A stretch of DNA of 19,427 nucleotides, taken from Rhodoferax sp. UBA4409 (GTDB taxonomy: Bacteria > Pseudomonadota > Gammaproteobacteria > Burkholderiales > Burkholderiaceae_C). Each line of letters opens with the position of its first letter. Position 1 is the first letter of the stretch. The position numbers and the translations under genes are program-made. The DNA lies in the NCBI GenBank assembly GCA_002390825.1, contig DGQR01000242.1, forward strand, positions 1-19,427, read 5' to 3'. Below the pieces are notes generated by a model. The model saw only the letters and a program-made list of their open reading frames with translations. It did no database searches and had not been told where the DNA came from. Positions 1-7,263 of the stretch are shown piece by piece.

Positions 1-402
1 GTGGGCCACGTGCACTCCGGCGCTTTGGGTTGGGTGGGTCTGGTGACCATGGGTTCGATGTACTACCTGATTCCCCGCCTGTTCGGCCGCAAAGAGATGT
101 ACAGCGTCAAAGCGATTGAGCTGCACTTCTGGACCGCCACGATCGGCATCGTGATCTATATCGCGGCGATGTGGATTGCCGGTGTGATGCAAGGTCTGAT
201 GTGGCGCGCCATCAACCCTGACGGCACTTTGACCTACACCTTCGTTGAGTCGGTGAAGGCGACCTATCCCTTCTATGTGCTGCGTTTGTTGGGTGGACTG
301 CTGTACCTGGGCGGCATGTTGATCATGCTCTGGAACACCCTGATGACTGTTACTGCCGGACGCGCCAACACGGTGGCGATCCCCGCGGCAGCCCACGCTT
401 AA
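1..402 (+). CDS. ccoN: cbb3-type cytochrome c oxidase subunit I, C-terminal part (CcoN)
   Basis: This is the last 133 codons of the catalytic heme-copper subunit of the cbb3 oxidase, which reduces O2 to water in the inner membrane at low oxygen. The window starts inside the gene, so the initial GTG is an internal valine codon. The first residues, GHVHSGALGW, are the family's HxH motif in a late helix. By homology the first His is the heme b3 ligand and the second a heme b ligand. Three further hydrophobic helices follow, and the protein ends in a short Ala-rich tail. ccoO starts 12 nt after the stop, behind an AGAGGAA ribosome site, so the two are co-transcribed. The family call is secure; only the 5' part and the promoter are missing. 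Confidence 0.95.
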   Translation: MGHVHSGALGWVGLVTMGSMYYLIPRLFGRKEMYSVKAIELHFWTATIGIVIYIAAMWIAGVMQGLMWRAINPDGTLTYTFVESVKATYPFYVLRLLGGLLYLGGMLIMLWNTLMTVTAGRANTVAIPAAAHA

Positions 403-414
403 GAGGAACTTTGT

Positions 415-1041
415 ATGGCAAACGAAAAAAGTGCATCCGGTCTGTCGCACGAGAAGATCGAGACCAGCAACTTTCTGATGATCGTATTGATCCTGCTGGT
501 CTTGCTGGCAGGCGGCATGGTGGAGATTGTTCCGCTGTTCTTTCAAAAGTCGACCACGGAGCCTATCAAGGGTATCCAGCCCTACACCGCACTGCAGCTA
601 GCCGGGCGTGATGTGTATATCCGCGAGGGTTGCTACAACTGCCACTCGCAGATGATCCGTCCCTTCCGCGCCGAGACACTGCGCTACGGTCACTACTCGG
701 TGGCTGGTGAGTCGGTGTATGACCACCCATTCCAATGGGGCAGCAAGCGCACCGGCCCGGACCTGGCCCGTGTGGGCGGCAAATACAGCGATGAGTGGCA
801 TCGCATCCACTTGGTGAACCCGCGTGATGTGGTGCCTGAGTCCAACATGCCGGCCTACCCCTGGTTGGAGAAAAACCTGGTGGACGCGGAAAGCCTGCCA
901 TCGCACCTGCGCGCCCTGCGCAAGGTGGGCGTGCCCTACACCGACGAGCAGATCGCCAAGGCGTCTGAAGAGGTCAAGGGCAAGACTGAACTCGAAGCCA
1001 CGATCGCGTATTTGCAGGTCTTGGGCCTGGCGCTGAAATAA
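415..1041 (+). CDS. ccoO: cbb3-type cytochrome c oxidase subunit II, mono-heme c (CcoO)
   Basis: CcoO is the membrane-anchored mono-heme cytochrome c subunit that carries electrons from CcoP to CcoN on the periplasmic side. The 208-aa protein is of normal family length. It has one N-terminal membrane helix (about residues 21-43). The heme c site is CYNCH (C73, C76, H77), and the likely axial methionine is M145 in ESNMPAYPW. The chosen ATG has an AGAGGAA ribosome site about 7 nt upstream. An overlapping reading frame starting at 411 is a shadow. ccoQ begins 10 nt after the stop. Confidence 0.97.
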   Translation: MANEKSASGLSHEKIETSNFLMIVLILLVLLAGGMVEIVPLFFQKSTTEPIKGIQPYTALQLAGRDVYIREGCYNCHSQMIRPFRAETLRYGHYSVAGESVYDHPFQWGSKRTGPDLARVGGKYSDEWHRIHLVNPRDVVPESNMPAYPWLEKNLVDAESLPSHLRALRKVGVPYTDEQIAKASEEVKGKTELEATIAYLQVLGLALK

Positions 1042-1051
1042 GGGGAATCAC

Positions 1052-1195
1052 ATGGATATGGATGTCAACACCCTGCGCTCCGTCACCACGGTTATCAGCT
1101 TCGTGGTCTTTATCGCGATTGTCCGTTGGGCCTGGTCGAAGAGCCGTGCCCACGACTTTCAGGACGCCGCCAATCTGCCGTTTGAGCAGGACTGA
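1052..1195 (+). CDS. ccoQ: cbb3-type cytochrome oxidase small subunit (CcoQ)
   Basis: This small 47-aa gene starts MDMDVNTLRSV and ends LPFEQD. It has one hydrophobic helix (about residues 11-28, VTTVISFVVFIAIVRWAW) followed by a charged tail, which is the usual CcoQ/FixQ layout. The family helps stabilise the assembled oxidase, notably the CcoP association. AGGGGAA lies about 5 nt before the ATG. The position between ccoO and ccoP, 18 nt before the ccoP start, supports the call as strongly as the sequence does. Confidence 0.93.
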   Translation: MDMDVNTLRSVTTVISFVVFIAIVRWAWSKSRAHDFQDAANLPFEQD

Positions 1196-1213
1196 GCCTC
1201 GTAAGGAATCAAA

Positions 1214-2125
1214 ATGAGTGACTTCACAAGCAACTTCTGGTCGGTCTATGTGACCGCCGTAACGGTCATCGGCATTGCAGCCTGCCTGTTCCTCTTGTGG
1301 TTCAGTGGCAAAGCCAAAGCCATGACCGCCCACGACAACACCACCGGCCACGTGTGGGACGGTGACCTTCGCGAGATGAACAACCCCCTGCCACGCTGGT
1401 GGGTTGGGCTGTTCGTTATCACGATCATTTTTTCTGCGGTTTACCTCGCGTTCTACCCGGGCCTCGGCGCTTCAACAGGCAAACTCGGCTGGACCTCTAC
1501 CGGTCAATTCCAAGCGGAAATTGCCAAGGGGGAGGCCGACATTGCGCCGATTTATGCGCGCTTTGACGCCATGTCTGCAGAGGACATCGCCAAAGACCCG
1601 CAAGCCCATGCGATCGGCGAGCGCTTGTTCATGAACAACTGTTCCCAGTGCCATGGCTCGGATGCCCGGGGTTCCAAAGGTTTTCCCAATCTGACCGATG
1701 CCGATTGGCTGCATGGCGGCTCGCCCGAAAAAATCATGGAGACGCTGAACCAGGGCCGTGTCGGCCAGATGCCTCCCATGGCGGCGGCAGTGGGTTCGGG
1801 TGATGACGTGAAAAACTTGGCCAACTACGTGTTGAGTTTGTCGGGCAGTCCGCACGATTCGGTGCGTGCCAACTTGGGCAAGTCCAAGTTCGCAGCCTGC
1901 GCGGCCTGCCACGGCTCCAACGGAAAAGGCAACCCTGCGTTGGGTGCGCCCAACCTGACCGATGACATCTGGCTCCACGGCTACGGCGAGAGCGCCATCA
2001 TCAATATCGTGACCAACGGCAAGGTCAACCAGATGCCCGCACAGGCGCAGAAGCTCTCGCCCGCGCAAATCAAGGTGTTGTCGTCTTATATCTGGGGCTT
2101 CTCCAACAACGGTGTGGCCAAGTAA
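1214..2125 (+). CDS. ccoP: cbb3-type cytochrome c oxidase subunit III, di-heme c (CcoP)
   Basis: CcoP is the di-heme cytochrome c subunit that receives electrons from soluble cytochromes c. The 303-aa protein has two N-terminal membrane helices (about residues 10-33 and 58-80), as in the longer CcoP forms. Two cytochrome c domains follow: CSQCH at 143-147 and CAACH at 229-233. Matching QMPPM and QMPAQ methionine segments are the likely axial ligands. An AAGGAA ribosome site precedes the ATG. The gene ends 27 nt before ccoG and belongs to the same operon. Confidence 0.97.
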   Translation: MSDFTSNFWSVYVTAVTVIGIAACLFLLWFSGKAKAMTAHDNTTGHVWDGDLREMNNPLPRWWVGLFVITIIFSAVYLAFYPGLGASTGKLGWTSTGQFQAEIAKGEADIAPIYARFDAMSAEDIAKDPQAHAIGERLFMNNCSQCHGSDARGSKGFPNLTDADWLHGGSPEKIMETLNQGRVGQMPPMAAAVGSGDDVKNLANYVLSLSGSPHDSVRANLGKSKFAACAACHGSNGKGNPALGAPNLTDDIWLHGYGESAIINIVTNGKVNQMPAQAQKLSPAQIKVLSSYIWGFSNNGVAK

Positions 2126-2152
2126 CGCTGGCTGAACCCTGAAGGACATTCC

Positions 2153-3622
2153 TTGAACGCACCTGCCTCTACTGCTGAGAAGAAGATCATCCCGATCGTC
2201 GCGTCACCGGACAAGGGGCCCATTGCCCCGCCACCCGGTGCCGATGAGGAGACGATTGCCTTGTACGAAGCGCATCAAAAGATTTACCCGCGCAGCGTAT
2301 CGGGCTACTTCTCGAAGTGGCGGTGGGCGCTGGTGTTTCTGACCCAGCTGGTGTTTTATGGATTGCCGTGGCTGGAGTGGGGGCAGCGCCAGGCGGTGCT
2401 GTTCGATCTCGGGGCACGGCGGTTCTATATCTTCAACCTGGTGTTGTATCCCCAGGACTTTGTGTACCTCACCGGTATTCTGGTGATCTCTGCACTGTCT
2501 TTGTTTTTGTTCACGGCGGTGGCCGGGCGCTTATGGTGCGGCTACGCCTGTCCGCAAACGGTGTATACCGAAATTTTTCTCTGGCTGGAGAAGCTGGCCG
2601 AGGGGGACCGGTCTGCCCGCATGCGGCGTGACGCGGGCCCGTGGAATGTCGACAAGGTCTGGCGTAAAACTGCCAAGCAGCTCATGTGGATTGCTGTGGG
2701 CTTGTGGACCGGTTTTACCTTTGTGGGCTACTTCACCCCGATCCACAGTCTGGCCGGCGCGGTCATGGCCATGTCCATGGGGCCGTGGGAGACATTCTGG
2801 GTACTGTTTTATGGCTTTGCCACCTATGGCAATGCCGGCTACATGCGTGAGCAGGTCTGCAAATACATGTGCCCGTATGCGCGCTTTCAGAGTGCCATGT
2901 TTGACAAAGACACCCTGATCGTGACCTACGACGAGGCGCGCGGTGAGCCCCGTGGCGGGCGCTCCAAGAAAGCCGATCTTTCCACCCTCCAGCTGGGCGC
3001 GTGTATCGACTGCAGCTTGTGTGTGCAGGTCTGCCCGACCGGTATTGATATCCGCAAGGGCTTGCAGTACGAGTGCATTGGCTGTGGTGCCTGTGCCGAT
3101 GTGTGCGACACAGTCATGGACAAAATGGGCTACGCCCGTGGCCTGGTGAAGTACTCGACCCAGAATGCCGTGAGCCAGCGCTGGAGTGGCGCCGATATCT
3201 TGCGCCATGTGCTGCGCCCCCGGGTGCTGGTGTACAGCAGTGTCCTGCTGGCAGTGGTGCTGGCGATGCTGGTCAGCCTGTGGATGCGCGCGCCTTTCAA
3301 GGTGGACGTGGAGCGCGACCGCAGCACACTGGCCCGCATCGTGTCGGGCGGCCGGCTGGAGAATGTGTACCGCCTGCAGATCATGAACGCCCGGGAGACC
3401 CCCCAAACCTTTGAGGTGAGCGCCGAGGGCCTGCCGGGCCTGACGCTTTCCACCGATTCCAGCATGGAAGTCGGCCCGACCGAATCCCGCTGGATTGCGA
3501 TTCGCGTGCAGCTGCCGTATGAAGGTGCAACTCCGGGATCGCATCCCATCCATTTCACGGTGAAATCGGCCCCTGACGCTGCAGTGGTGACCGAAAAGTC
3601 CGTATTCATAGTTCCGCGTTAA
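2153..3622 (+). CDS. ccoG: cytochrome oxidase accessory protein CcoG (RdxA/FixG family), TTG start
   Basis: CcoG is a membrane-bound 8Fe-8S ferredoxin-like protein. Members of this family reduce copper for delivery to the CuB centre of cbb3 oxidase. The 489-aa protein has several membrane helices in its first ~230 residues, with the family GYACPQT segment. Two 4Fe-4S motifs follow: C284xxC287xxC290xxxC294P and C308xxC311xxC314xxxC318. One more helix (about 355-378) leads into a C-terminal periplasmic beta-sandwich domain of the FixG type. The only well-placed start is TTG at 2153, with AAGGA about 8 nt upstream. It follows ccoP and precedes ccoH by 12 nt. Confidence 0.96.
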   Translation: MNAPASTAEKKIIPIVASPDKGPIAPPPGADEETIALYEAHQKIYPRSVSGYFSKWRWALVFLTQLVFYGLPWLEWGQRQAVLFDLGARRFYIFNLVLYPQDFVYLTGILVISALSLFLFTAVAGRLWCGYACPQTVYTEIFLWLEKLAEGDRSARMRRDAGPWNVDKVWRKTAKQLMWIAVGLWTGFTFVGYFTPIHSLAGAVMAMSMGPWETFWVLFYGFATYGNAGYMREQVCKYMCPYARFQSAMFDKDTLIVTYDEARGEPRGGRSKKADLSTLQLGACIDCSLCVQVCPTGIDIRKGLQYECIGCGACADVCDTVMDKMGYARGLVKYSTQNAVSQRWSGADILRHVLRPRVLVYSSVLLAVVLAMLVSLWMRAPFKVDVERDRSTLARIVSGGRLENVYRLQIMNARETPQTFEVSAEGLPGLTLSTDSSMEVGPTESRWIAIRVQLPYEGATPGSHPIHFTVKSAPDAAVVTEKSVFIVPR

Positions 3623-3634
3623 GAAAGCCACTTT

Positions 3635-3916
3635 ATGTCCAACCCTTCAAGCTCATCTACCCCCGCAGCCCCCTGGTGGAAGTTCGGCCATGTGTGGCTG
3701 GTGGTGTCCGGCCCGCTGATCGTGGTGGTGGCGAGCTTCCTGACGTTCTATGTCGCCGCCCGCGGCATGGATCCGATAGTCGATGAAAACTATTACCAAA
3801 CGGGCTTGGACATCAACAAGACCCTTGCCACCCAACCAGAAAGCCTGGCACCCGCCATGCAGGCCCGTAACCATGCGGCTACTGGCATCGTGCCAGCCGC
3901 TGCGCCTGCCCGTTAA
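3635..3916 (+). CDS. ccoH: cbb3 oxidase assembly protein, FixH/CcoH family
   Basis: This 93-aa protein has one strong membrane helix (about residues 17-41, HVWLVVSGPLIVVVASFLTF). The family motif DENYYQTGLDINK follows directly. That pattern is typical of short FixH/CcoH proteins, which bind the assembling cbb3 complex and are needed for a stable oxidase. It is shorter than the FixH of alphaproteobacteria (about 150-170 aa), and the periplasmic part is a low-complexity Ala/Pro tail. It directly follows ccoG. The ribosome site is weak (AAGAAAG), so translation may be coupled to ccoG. Confidence 0.87.
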   Translation: MSNPSSSSTPAAPWWKFGHVWLVVSGPLIVVVASFLTFYVAARGMDPIVDENYYQTGLDINKTLATQPESLAPAMQARNHAATGIVPAAAPAR

Positions 3917-3938
3917 GCGGTTGGCAAGGAGCAATGGG

Positions 3939-4175
3939 ATGCCGAGAGCCCCATGGATGGCTGTCGTGTGGCCTGCTTTTCTGGCGGCAGGCGTGCTGGA
4001 AATCGTGGTGTTCGCATTCATAGACCCCCACGATCTGCATTGGAACGACGCGGCTTTGCCGCTGTCACGCCAAGGGATTTACACCGTGGCGTTTTTCGTG
4101 TTCTGGGGGGTGACGCTGGCTTCCAGCGCGCTCACGGCTTTGCTCGCCATGAGCGCTGCAGACGTCAACAACTAG
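3939..4175 (+). CDS. small two-helix membrane protein at the end of the cco operon, function unknown
   Basis: I do not recognise a named family. The 78-aa product starts MPRAPWMAVVW and has two hydrophobic helices (about residues 6-28 and 48-71). They are joined by an acidic, His-containing loop (DPHDLHWND). The ATG at 3939 is chosen because AAGGAG lies at 3926-3931, 7 nt upstream. Longer in-frame extensions only read through ccoH in another frame. The gene begins 22 nt after ccoH and runs in the same direction, so it is probably the last gene of the cbb3 operon. Its stop is 15 nt from the convergent fnr stop. A role in oxidase assembly is plausible from position alone. Confidence 0.78.
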   Translation: MPRAPWMAVVWPAFLAAGVLEIVVFAFIDPHDLHWNDAALPLSRQGIYTVAFFVFWGVTLASSALTALLAMSAADVNN

Positions 4176-4190
4176 CGAGCGTGGTATCGC

Positions 4191-4991
4191 TCAGTTGCAG
4201 ACTTTGGGGTTGACGATGTCTTTGAGGGCATCGGTGTTCAGGATGCGCACGTGCCGTTGCTTGACTTCCACAATTCCGTCGTCTACGAACTTCGAGAAGG
4301 TACGGCTCACGGTTTCGAGTTTTAAGCCCAAGTAACTGCCGATTTCTTCACGCGTCATCCGCAGCACCAGTTCTGACTGCGAGAAGCCGCGGGCGTGCAG
4401 GCGTTGCACCAGGTTCAGCAGAAATGCGGCGAGTCGCTCTTCGGCCCGCATGCTGCCCAAGAGGAGCATGACGCCGTTTTCGCGCACGATTTCGCGGCTC
4501 ATGATTTTGTGGACATGGCGCTGCAGCGAAGTCACCTCGCGCGACAGCTCTTCAATCCGGTCAAAGGGCATGACGCAGACCTCTGCGTCTTCCAGCGCCA
4601 CGGCATCGCAAGTGTGGTGGTCGTTCACGATGCCATCGAGTCCGACGACCTCACCCGCCATTTGAAAGCCGGTGACTTGGTCGCGCCCGTCTTCAGACGC
4701 TACGCAGGTTTTGAAGAAGCCGGTGCGGATGGCATAGAGGCTGGTGAACTTTTCACCGTTGCGAAACAGGGTTGCGCCGCGTTTGATTTTCCGGCGGCTG
4801 GCGACCACGTCGTCGATTTTCTCGAGCTCCGTGGGGCTCAGGCCCAAGGGCATGCACAGCTCGCGCAGGTTGCAGTTAGAGCAGGCAACCTTGATGGTGT
4901 GGGAATTCAATGCCCCGGCTCCCACCGGCGTGATGGCGATGGAAGCGTGGGCGTCGTGAGACTTGGCGGTAGGCATTGCGTGTTCGAGCAT
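4191..4991 (-). CDS. fnr: FNR-type oxygen-sensing Crp/Fnr transcriptional regulator
   Basis: This is a global anaerobic regulator that senses O2 through a 4Fe-4S cluster. The start is set at 4991 (MLEHAMPTAK) because GGGGAA lies 4 nt upstream; a farther ATG at 5030 would lie upstream of the predicted transcription start. Numbered from M1 at 4991, the cluster ligands are C37, C40 and C46 (C-x2-C-x5-C). The fourth, in AEVCVMPF, matches E. coli C122. A cyclic-nucleotide-type beta-roll and dimer helix follow. The helix-turn-helix contains LETVSR, and its E-x-x-S-R residues are those that read TTGAT half-sites. It is convergent with the cco operon and divergent from hemN, two classical FNR-type targets. 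Confidence 0.95.
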   Translation of the reverse strand: MLEHAMPTAKSHDAHASIAITPVGAGALNSHTIKVACSNCNLRELCMPLGLSPTELEKIDDVVASRRKIKRGATLFRNGEKFTSLYAIRTGFFKTCVASEDGRDQVTGFQMAGEVVGLDGIVNDHHTCDAVALEDAEVCVMPFDRIEELSREVTSLQRHVHKIMSREIVRENGVMLLLGSMRAEERLAAFLLNLVQRLHARGFSQSELVLRMTREEIGSYLGLKLETVSRTFSKFVDDGIVEVKQRHVRILNTDALKDIVNPKVCN

Positions 4992-5013
4992 GGTGTTCCC
5001 CTGATGCAAGTCA

Positions 5014-5019
5014 ATTATG
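5014..5019 (-). promoter_or_regulatory. predicted -10 element of the fnr promoter
   Basis: On the minus strand positions 5019-5014 read CATAAT, matching TATAAT at five of six positions. With -12 at 5019, transcription would start at 5007, 15 nt before the fnr ATG at 4991. The FNR box at 5042-5055 is then centred at exactly -41.5, the class II activation position, where it takes the place of a -35 element. Prediction only. Confidence 0.6.
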
Positions 5020-5041
5020 GTCCGGGTCATCCTGAAACTCC

Positions 5042-5055
5042 TTGATGTAAATCAA
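5042..5055. promoter_or_regulatory. FNR box (TTGAT-N4-ATCAA) between fnr and hemN
   Basis: The plus strand reads TTGATGTAAATCAA, a perfect match to the FNR consensus in both half-sites. It lies in the divergent region between fnr and hemN. It is at -41.5 for the predicted fnr start, suggesting autoregulation. For hemN the equivalent spacing puts a start near 5090, where the -10 (CACAGT) is poor. One box could serve both genes in low oxygen. Confidence 0.85.
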
Positions 5056-5106
5056 GGAGCCTGAAGGCTGTTTCGTTCACAGTCTGTGCGCTAGCTTGGA
5101 GTATTC

Positions 5107-6507
5107 ATGAACGCAGCCCTTGGTTCCGCACCCATTTCAGAACAACTGTTGACCCGCTTTGATGTTTCCGGGCCACGTTACACCTCGTATCCGACCGCGG
5201 ACCGCTTTGTAGAGGCGTTCAGCGCGGACGATTACTCCCAAGCACTATTGCAACGCCGCTCCGGTGCCGCCGCGCTGGCCTTGCCTTTGTCGTTATATGT
5301 GCACATTCCGTTTTGCGAATCGCTGTGCTACTACTGCGCCTGCAACAAAATTATCACCAAGCACCATGACAAAGCGGCCACGTATTTGCGCTATCTGACA
5401 CGGGAGGTGGAGTTACATACCCGCTTGATGGGTACTGGGCAGTCCGTCAGCCAGTTGCACCTCGGGGGCGGGAGCCCTACCTTTTTGAGTGACACAGAGC
5501 TGCGGGAGCTGATGGCGATGCTGCGCCGCAACTTCAGCTTTGTCGCCGGTGGTGAGTATTCCATTGAGGTTGACCCACGGACGGTAGACGCCGCGCGCCT
5601 GGATACCCTGGCCGAACTCGGCTTCAACCGCCTGAGCTTTGGTGTGCAGGATTTCGACCCTGCGGTGCAAAAAGCAGTGCACCGGGTACAACCTGCCGAG
5701 CAGGTGTTTGCGTTGGTGGAAGCGGCGCGCGCTCGGGGGTTCGAGTCCATCAATGTGGACCTGATTTACGGCTTGCCCCGCCAGAGCCCCGAGTCGTTTG
5801 ACCGCACATTGGCGCAGGTGAACGCGCTGCGGCCGGACCGTATTGCGCTATATGCCTACGCCCATTTGCCTGAGCGCTTCAAGCCTCAGCGCCGTATTGC
5901 GACCGTGGAATTGCCGGGTGCGGCTTCCAAGGTCTCCATGTTGGCGCATTCGCTGGCGTCTTTCATGGGGGCGGGCTATGTGTATGTGGGCATGGACCAC
6001 TTTGCGCTGCCAGACGATTCGTTGGCAGTGGCGAAGCGGCAAGGGCGTTTGCACCGTAACTTTCAGGGCTACAGCACCCAGCCCGACTGCGACTTGATCG
6101 CTTTGGGCGTGTCTGCCATCGGCCGCATCGGCGCCACCTACAGCCAGAACGCCAAGACGCTGGAAGAGTATTACGACTACCTAGACCAAGGCCGTTTTCC
6201 CATCGTGCGGGGCATGGCGGTGACGCGGGACGATCTGGTGCGCCGTGCGGTGATCATGGCGCTGATGTGCCAGGGGCATTTGCAGTTTGAGTCAATCAAT
6301 CTTGCCTATTTGCTGGACTTCAAAAGCTACTTTGCCGCCGAGCTAGAAACCTTGCAGGGGCTGGAAGAGCAAGGCTTGGTGTCCTTGGACGACACGGGAA
6401 TCCAAGTCACCAGCCAGGGCTGGTTTTTTGTGCGGGCCGTGGCCATGGTGTTTGACCGTTATCTCCAAACGGACCGCACCCGCGCCCGCTTCTCCAAAAT
6501 CATTTGA
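5107..6507 (+). CDS. hemN: oxygen-independent coproporphyrinogen III oxidase (radical SAM)
   Basis: HemN converts coproporphyrinogen III to protoporphyrinogen IX without O2, using S-adenosylmethionine radicals. It supplies heme for the b- and c-type cytochromes made at low oxygen. The 466-aa protein has normal HemN length. The radical-SAM cluster motif is C70-x3-C74-x2-C77 followed by an extra Cys (CYYCAC), as in true HemN. LHLGGGSPTFLS is the SAM-binding GGGTP-like motif, and INVDLIYGLPRQ comes later. The C-terminal HemN domain (about residues 360-455) is present, which argues against a HemW-like paralogue. The start lies 51 nt after the FNR box. Confidence 0.95.
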   Translation: MNAALGSAPISEQLLTRFDVSGPRYTSYPTADRFVEAFSADDYSQALLQRRSGAAALALPLSLYVHIPFCESLCYYCACNKIITKHHDKAATYLRYLTREVELHTRLMGTGQSVSQLHLGGGSPTFLSDTELRELMAMLRRNFSFVAGGEYSIEVDPRTVDAARLDTLAELGFNRLSFGVQDFDPAVQKAVHRVQPAEQVFALVEAARARGFESINVDLIYGLPRQSPESFDRTLAQVNALRPDRIALYAYAHLPERFKPQRRIATVELPGAASKVSMLAHSLASFMGAGYVYVGMDHFALPDDSLAVAKRQGRLHRNFQGYSTQPDCDLIALGVSAIGRIGATYSQNAKTLEEYYDYLDQGRFPIVRGMAVTRDDLVRRAVIMALMCQGHLQFESINLAYLLDFKSYFAAELETLQGLEEQGLVSLDDTGIQVTSQGWFFVRAVAMVFDRYLQTDRTRARFSKII

Positions 6508-6516
6508 AGCGTCCGG

Positions 6517-7200
6517 ATGCAATCTTCTCTTGTAGTGACCGCGTTGCTGATGGGCCTGGTGGGAGGCCCTCACTGCGTTGCCATGTGCGGGGCGGCGTGC
6601 GCCGGCATCGGGCAGGCCGCTGGACCCCGGCGGACCCCGGCCATGTTGAGCTTTCAGGCCGGCAGGGTCATCGGCTATGCCGCACTCGGTGCCCTGGCCG
6701 CAGCATCTGTGCAGGGCTTGGGTTGGCTCACCGTGCAGTCTGCTGCGCTCCGGCCAGTGTGGTCTTTGCTTCATGTGGCCGCCACTGTATTGGGCTTGGT
6801 GCTTTTGTTTTCAGGGCGTCAGCCCCTGTGGCTGCAGGCAGGGGCGCGTAGTGTCTGGGCCTGGGTGCGTAAAGTCGGGGCAGGGGGCGTGTTGGCCGCT
6901 CCCCTGGGGTTGGGGGTGGTGTGGTCCCTGTTGCCTTGCGGCTTGCTGTATTCGGCGTTGCTGCTGGCATCCCTGTCGGGCGAGCCCTTGTCCGGTGCAG
7001 CAACCATGGCACTTTTCGCCCTGGGCACCTCGCTGACCATGATGGCGGGGCCGTGGTTGTGGCTGCGTTGGGGTTTGTCCCGCATGGGCGATGGAACGTG
7101 GGGTATCCGCATGGCCGGCGCGGCCTTGGCAGTAGCCTCAGGGTGGGCTTTGTGGATGGGATTGGTGCACAATAAAGCTCCGTGGTGCGCCACCGGCTAG
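6517..7200 (+). CDS. TauE/SafE (UreH-like) integral membrane protein in the hemN transcript
   Basis: This 227-aa polytopic protein belongs to the 'sulfite exporter TauE/SafE' group, close to the UreH/DsbD_2-type transmembrane domain. It starts 9 nt after hemN. About six hydrophobic segments are visible. The first carries the conserved LVGGPHCVAMCGAACAG stretch (H-x3-M-C-G), with a related WSLLPCGLLYSALL repeat near residue 135, giving an internal pseudo-repeat. Such His/Met/Cys-bearing helices suit metal or thiol chemistry. Relatives are often encoded next to cbb3 genes, so a role in copper or heme supply is a reasonable inference. Sulfite export itself is not shown. Confidence 0.82.
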   Translation: MQSSLVVTALLMGLVGGPHCVAMCGAACAGIGQAAGPRRTPAMLSFQAGRVIGYAALGALAAASVQGLGWLTVQSAALRPVWSLLHVAATVLGLVLLFSGRQPLWLQAGARSVWAWVRKVGAGGVLAAPLGLGVVWSLLPCGLLYSALLLASLSGEPLSGAATMALFALGTSLTMMAGPWLWLRWGLSRMGDGTWGIRMAGAALAVASGWALWMGLVHNKAPWCATG

Positions 7201-7219
7201 CCCTAAACAACCCCGTTTT

Positions 7220-7262
7220 CAGGCGGCCTACTGCTTACGCAGACCCAACGAAAGTCCGCCTG
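7220..7262. other. 7-bp inverted repeat abutting the start of the GAF-GGDEF gene
   Basis: CAGGCGG (7220-7226) and CCGCCTG (7256-7262) are perfect inverse complements. They flank a 29-nt loop that itself contains CTGC-TTAC-GCAG (7231-7242). The right arm ends one base before the ATG at 7264. No T-run follows, so it is not a standard terminator. If transcribed, it could fold over the translation start. Confidence 0.35.
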
Positions 7263-7263
7263 C

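Noticed and set aside
1..3. GTG at the first base as a start codon
   Set aside because: The sequence begins inside ccoN at the conserved heme-ligand motif; the codon is an internal valine.
2531..3631. 366-codon open frame on the minus strand
   Set aside because: It is antisense to ccoG, which has intact ferredoxin motifs; the frame has no recognisable domain and His/Ala-rich shadow composition.
4177..4192. Hairpin GAGCG-TGGTAT-CGCTC between the converging stops of the 78-aa gene and fnr
   Set aside because: The stem is only 5 bp and no T-run follows on either side, so I do not call it a terminator.
4992..5030. Upstream fnr start at 5030 (MTRTIIDLHQ)
   Set aside because: It would lie upstream of the predicted transcription start at 5007 and lacks a good ribosome site, while GGGGAA precedes the ATG at 4991.
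4395..5045. 216-codon open frame on the plus strand across fnr
   Set aside because: It is antisense to fnr and runs through the FNR box region; it has no family signature.
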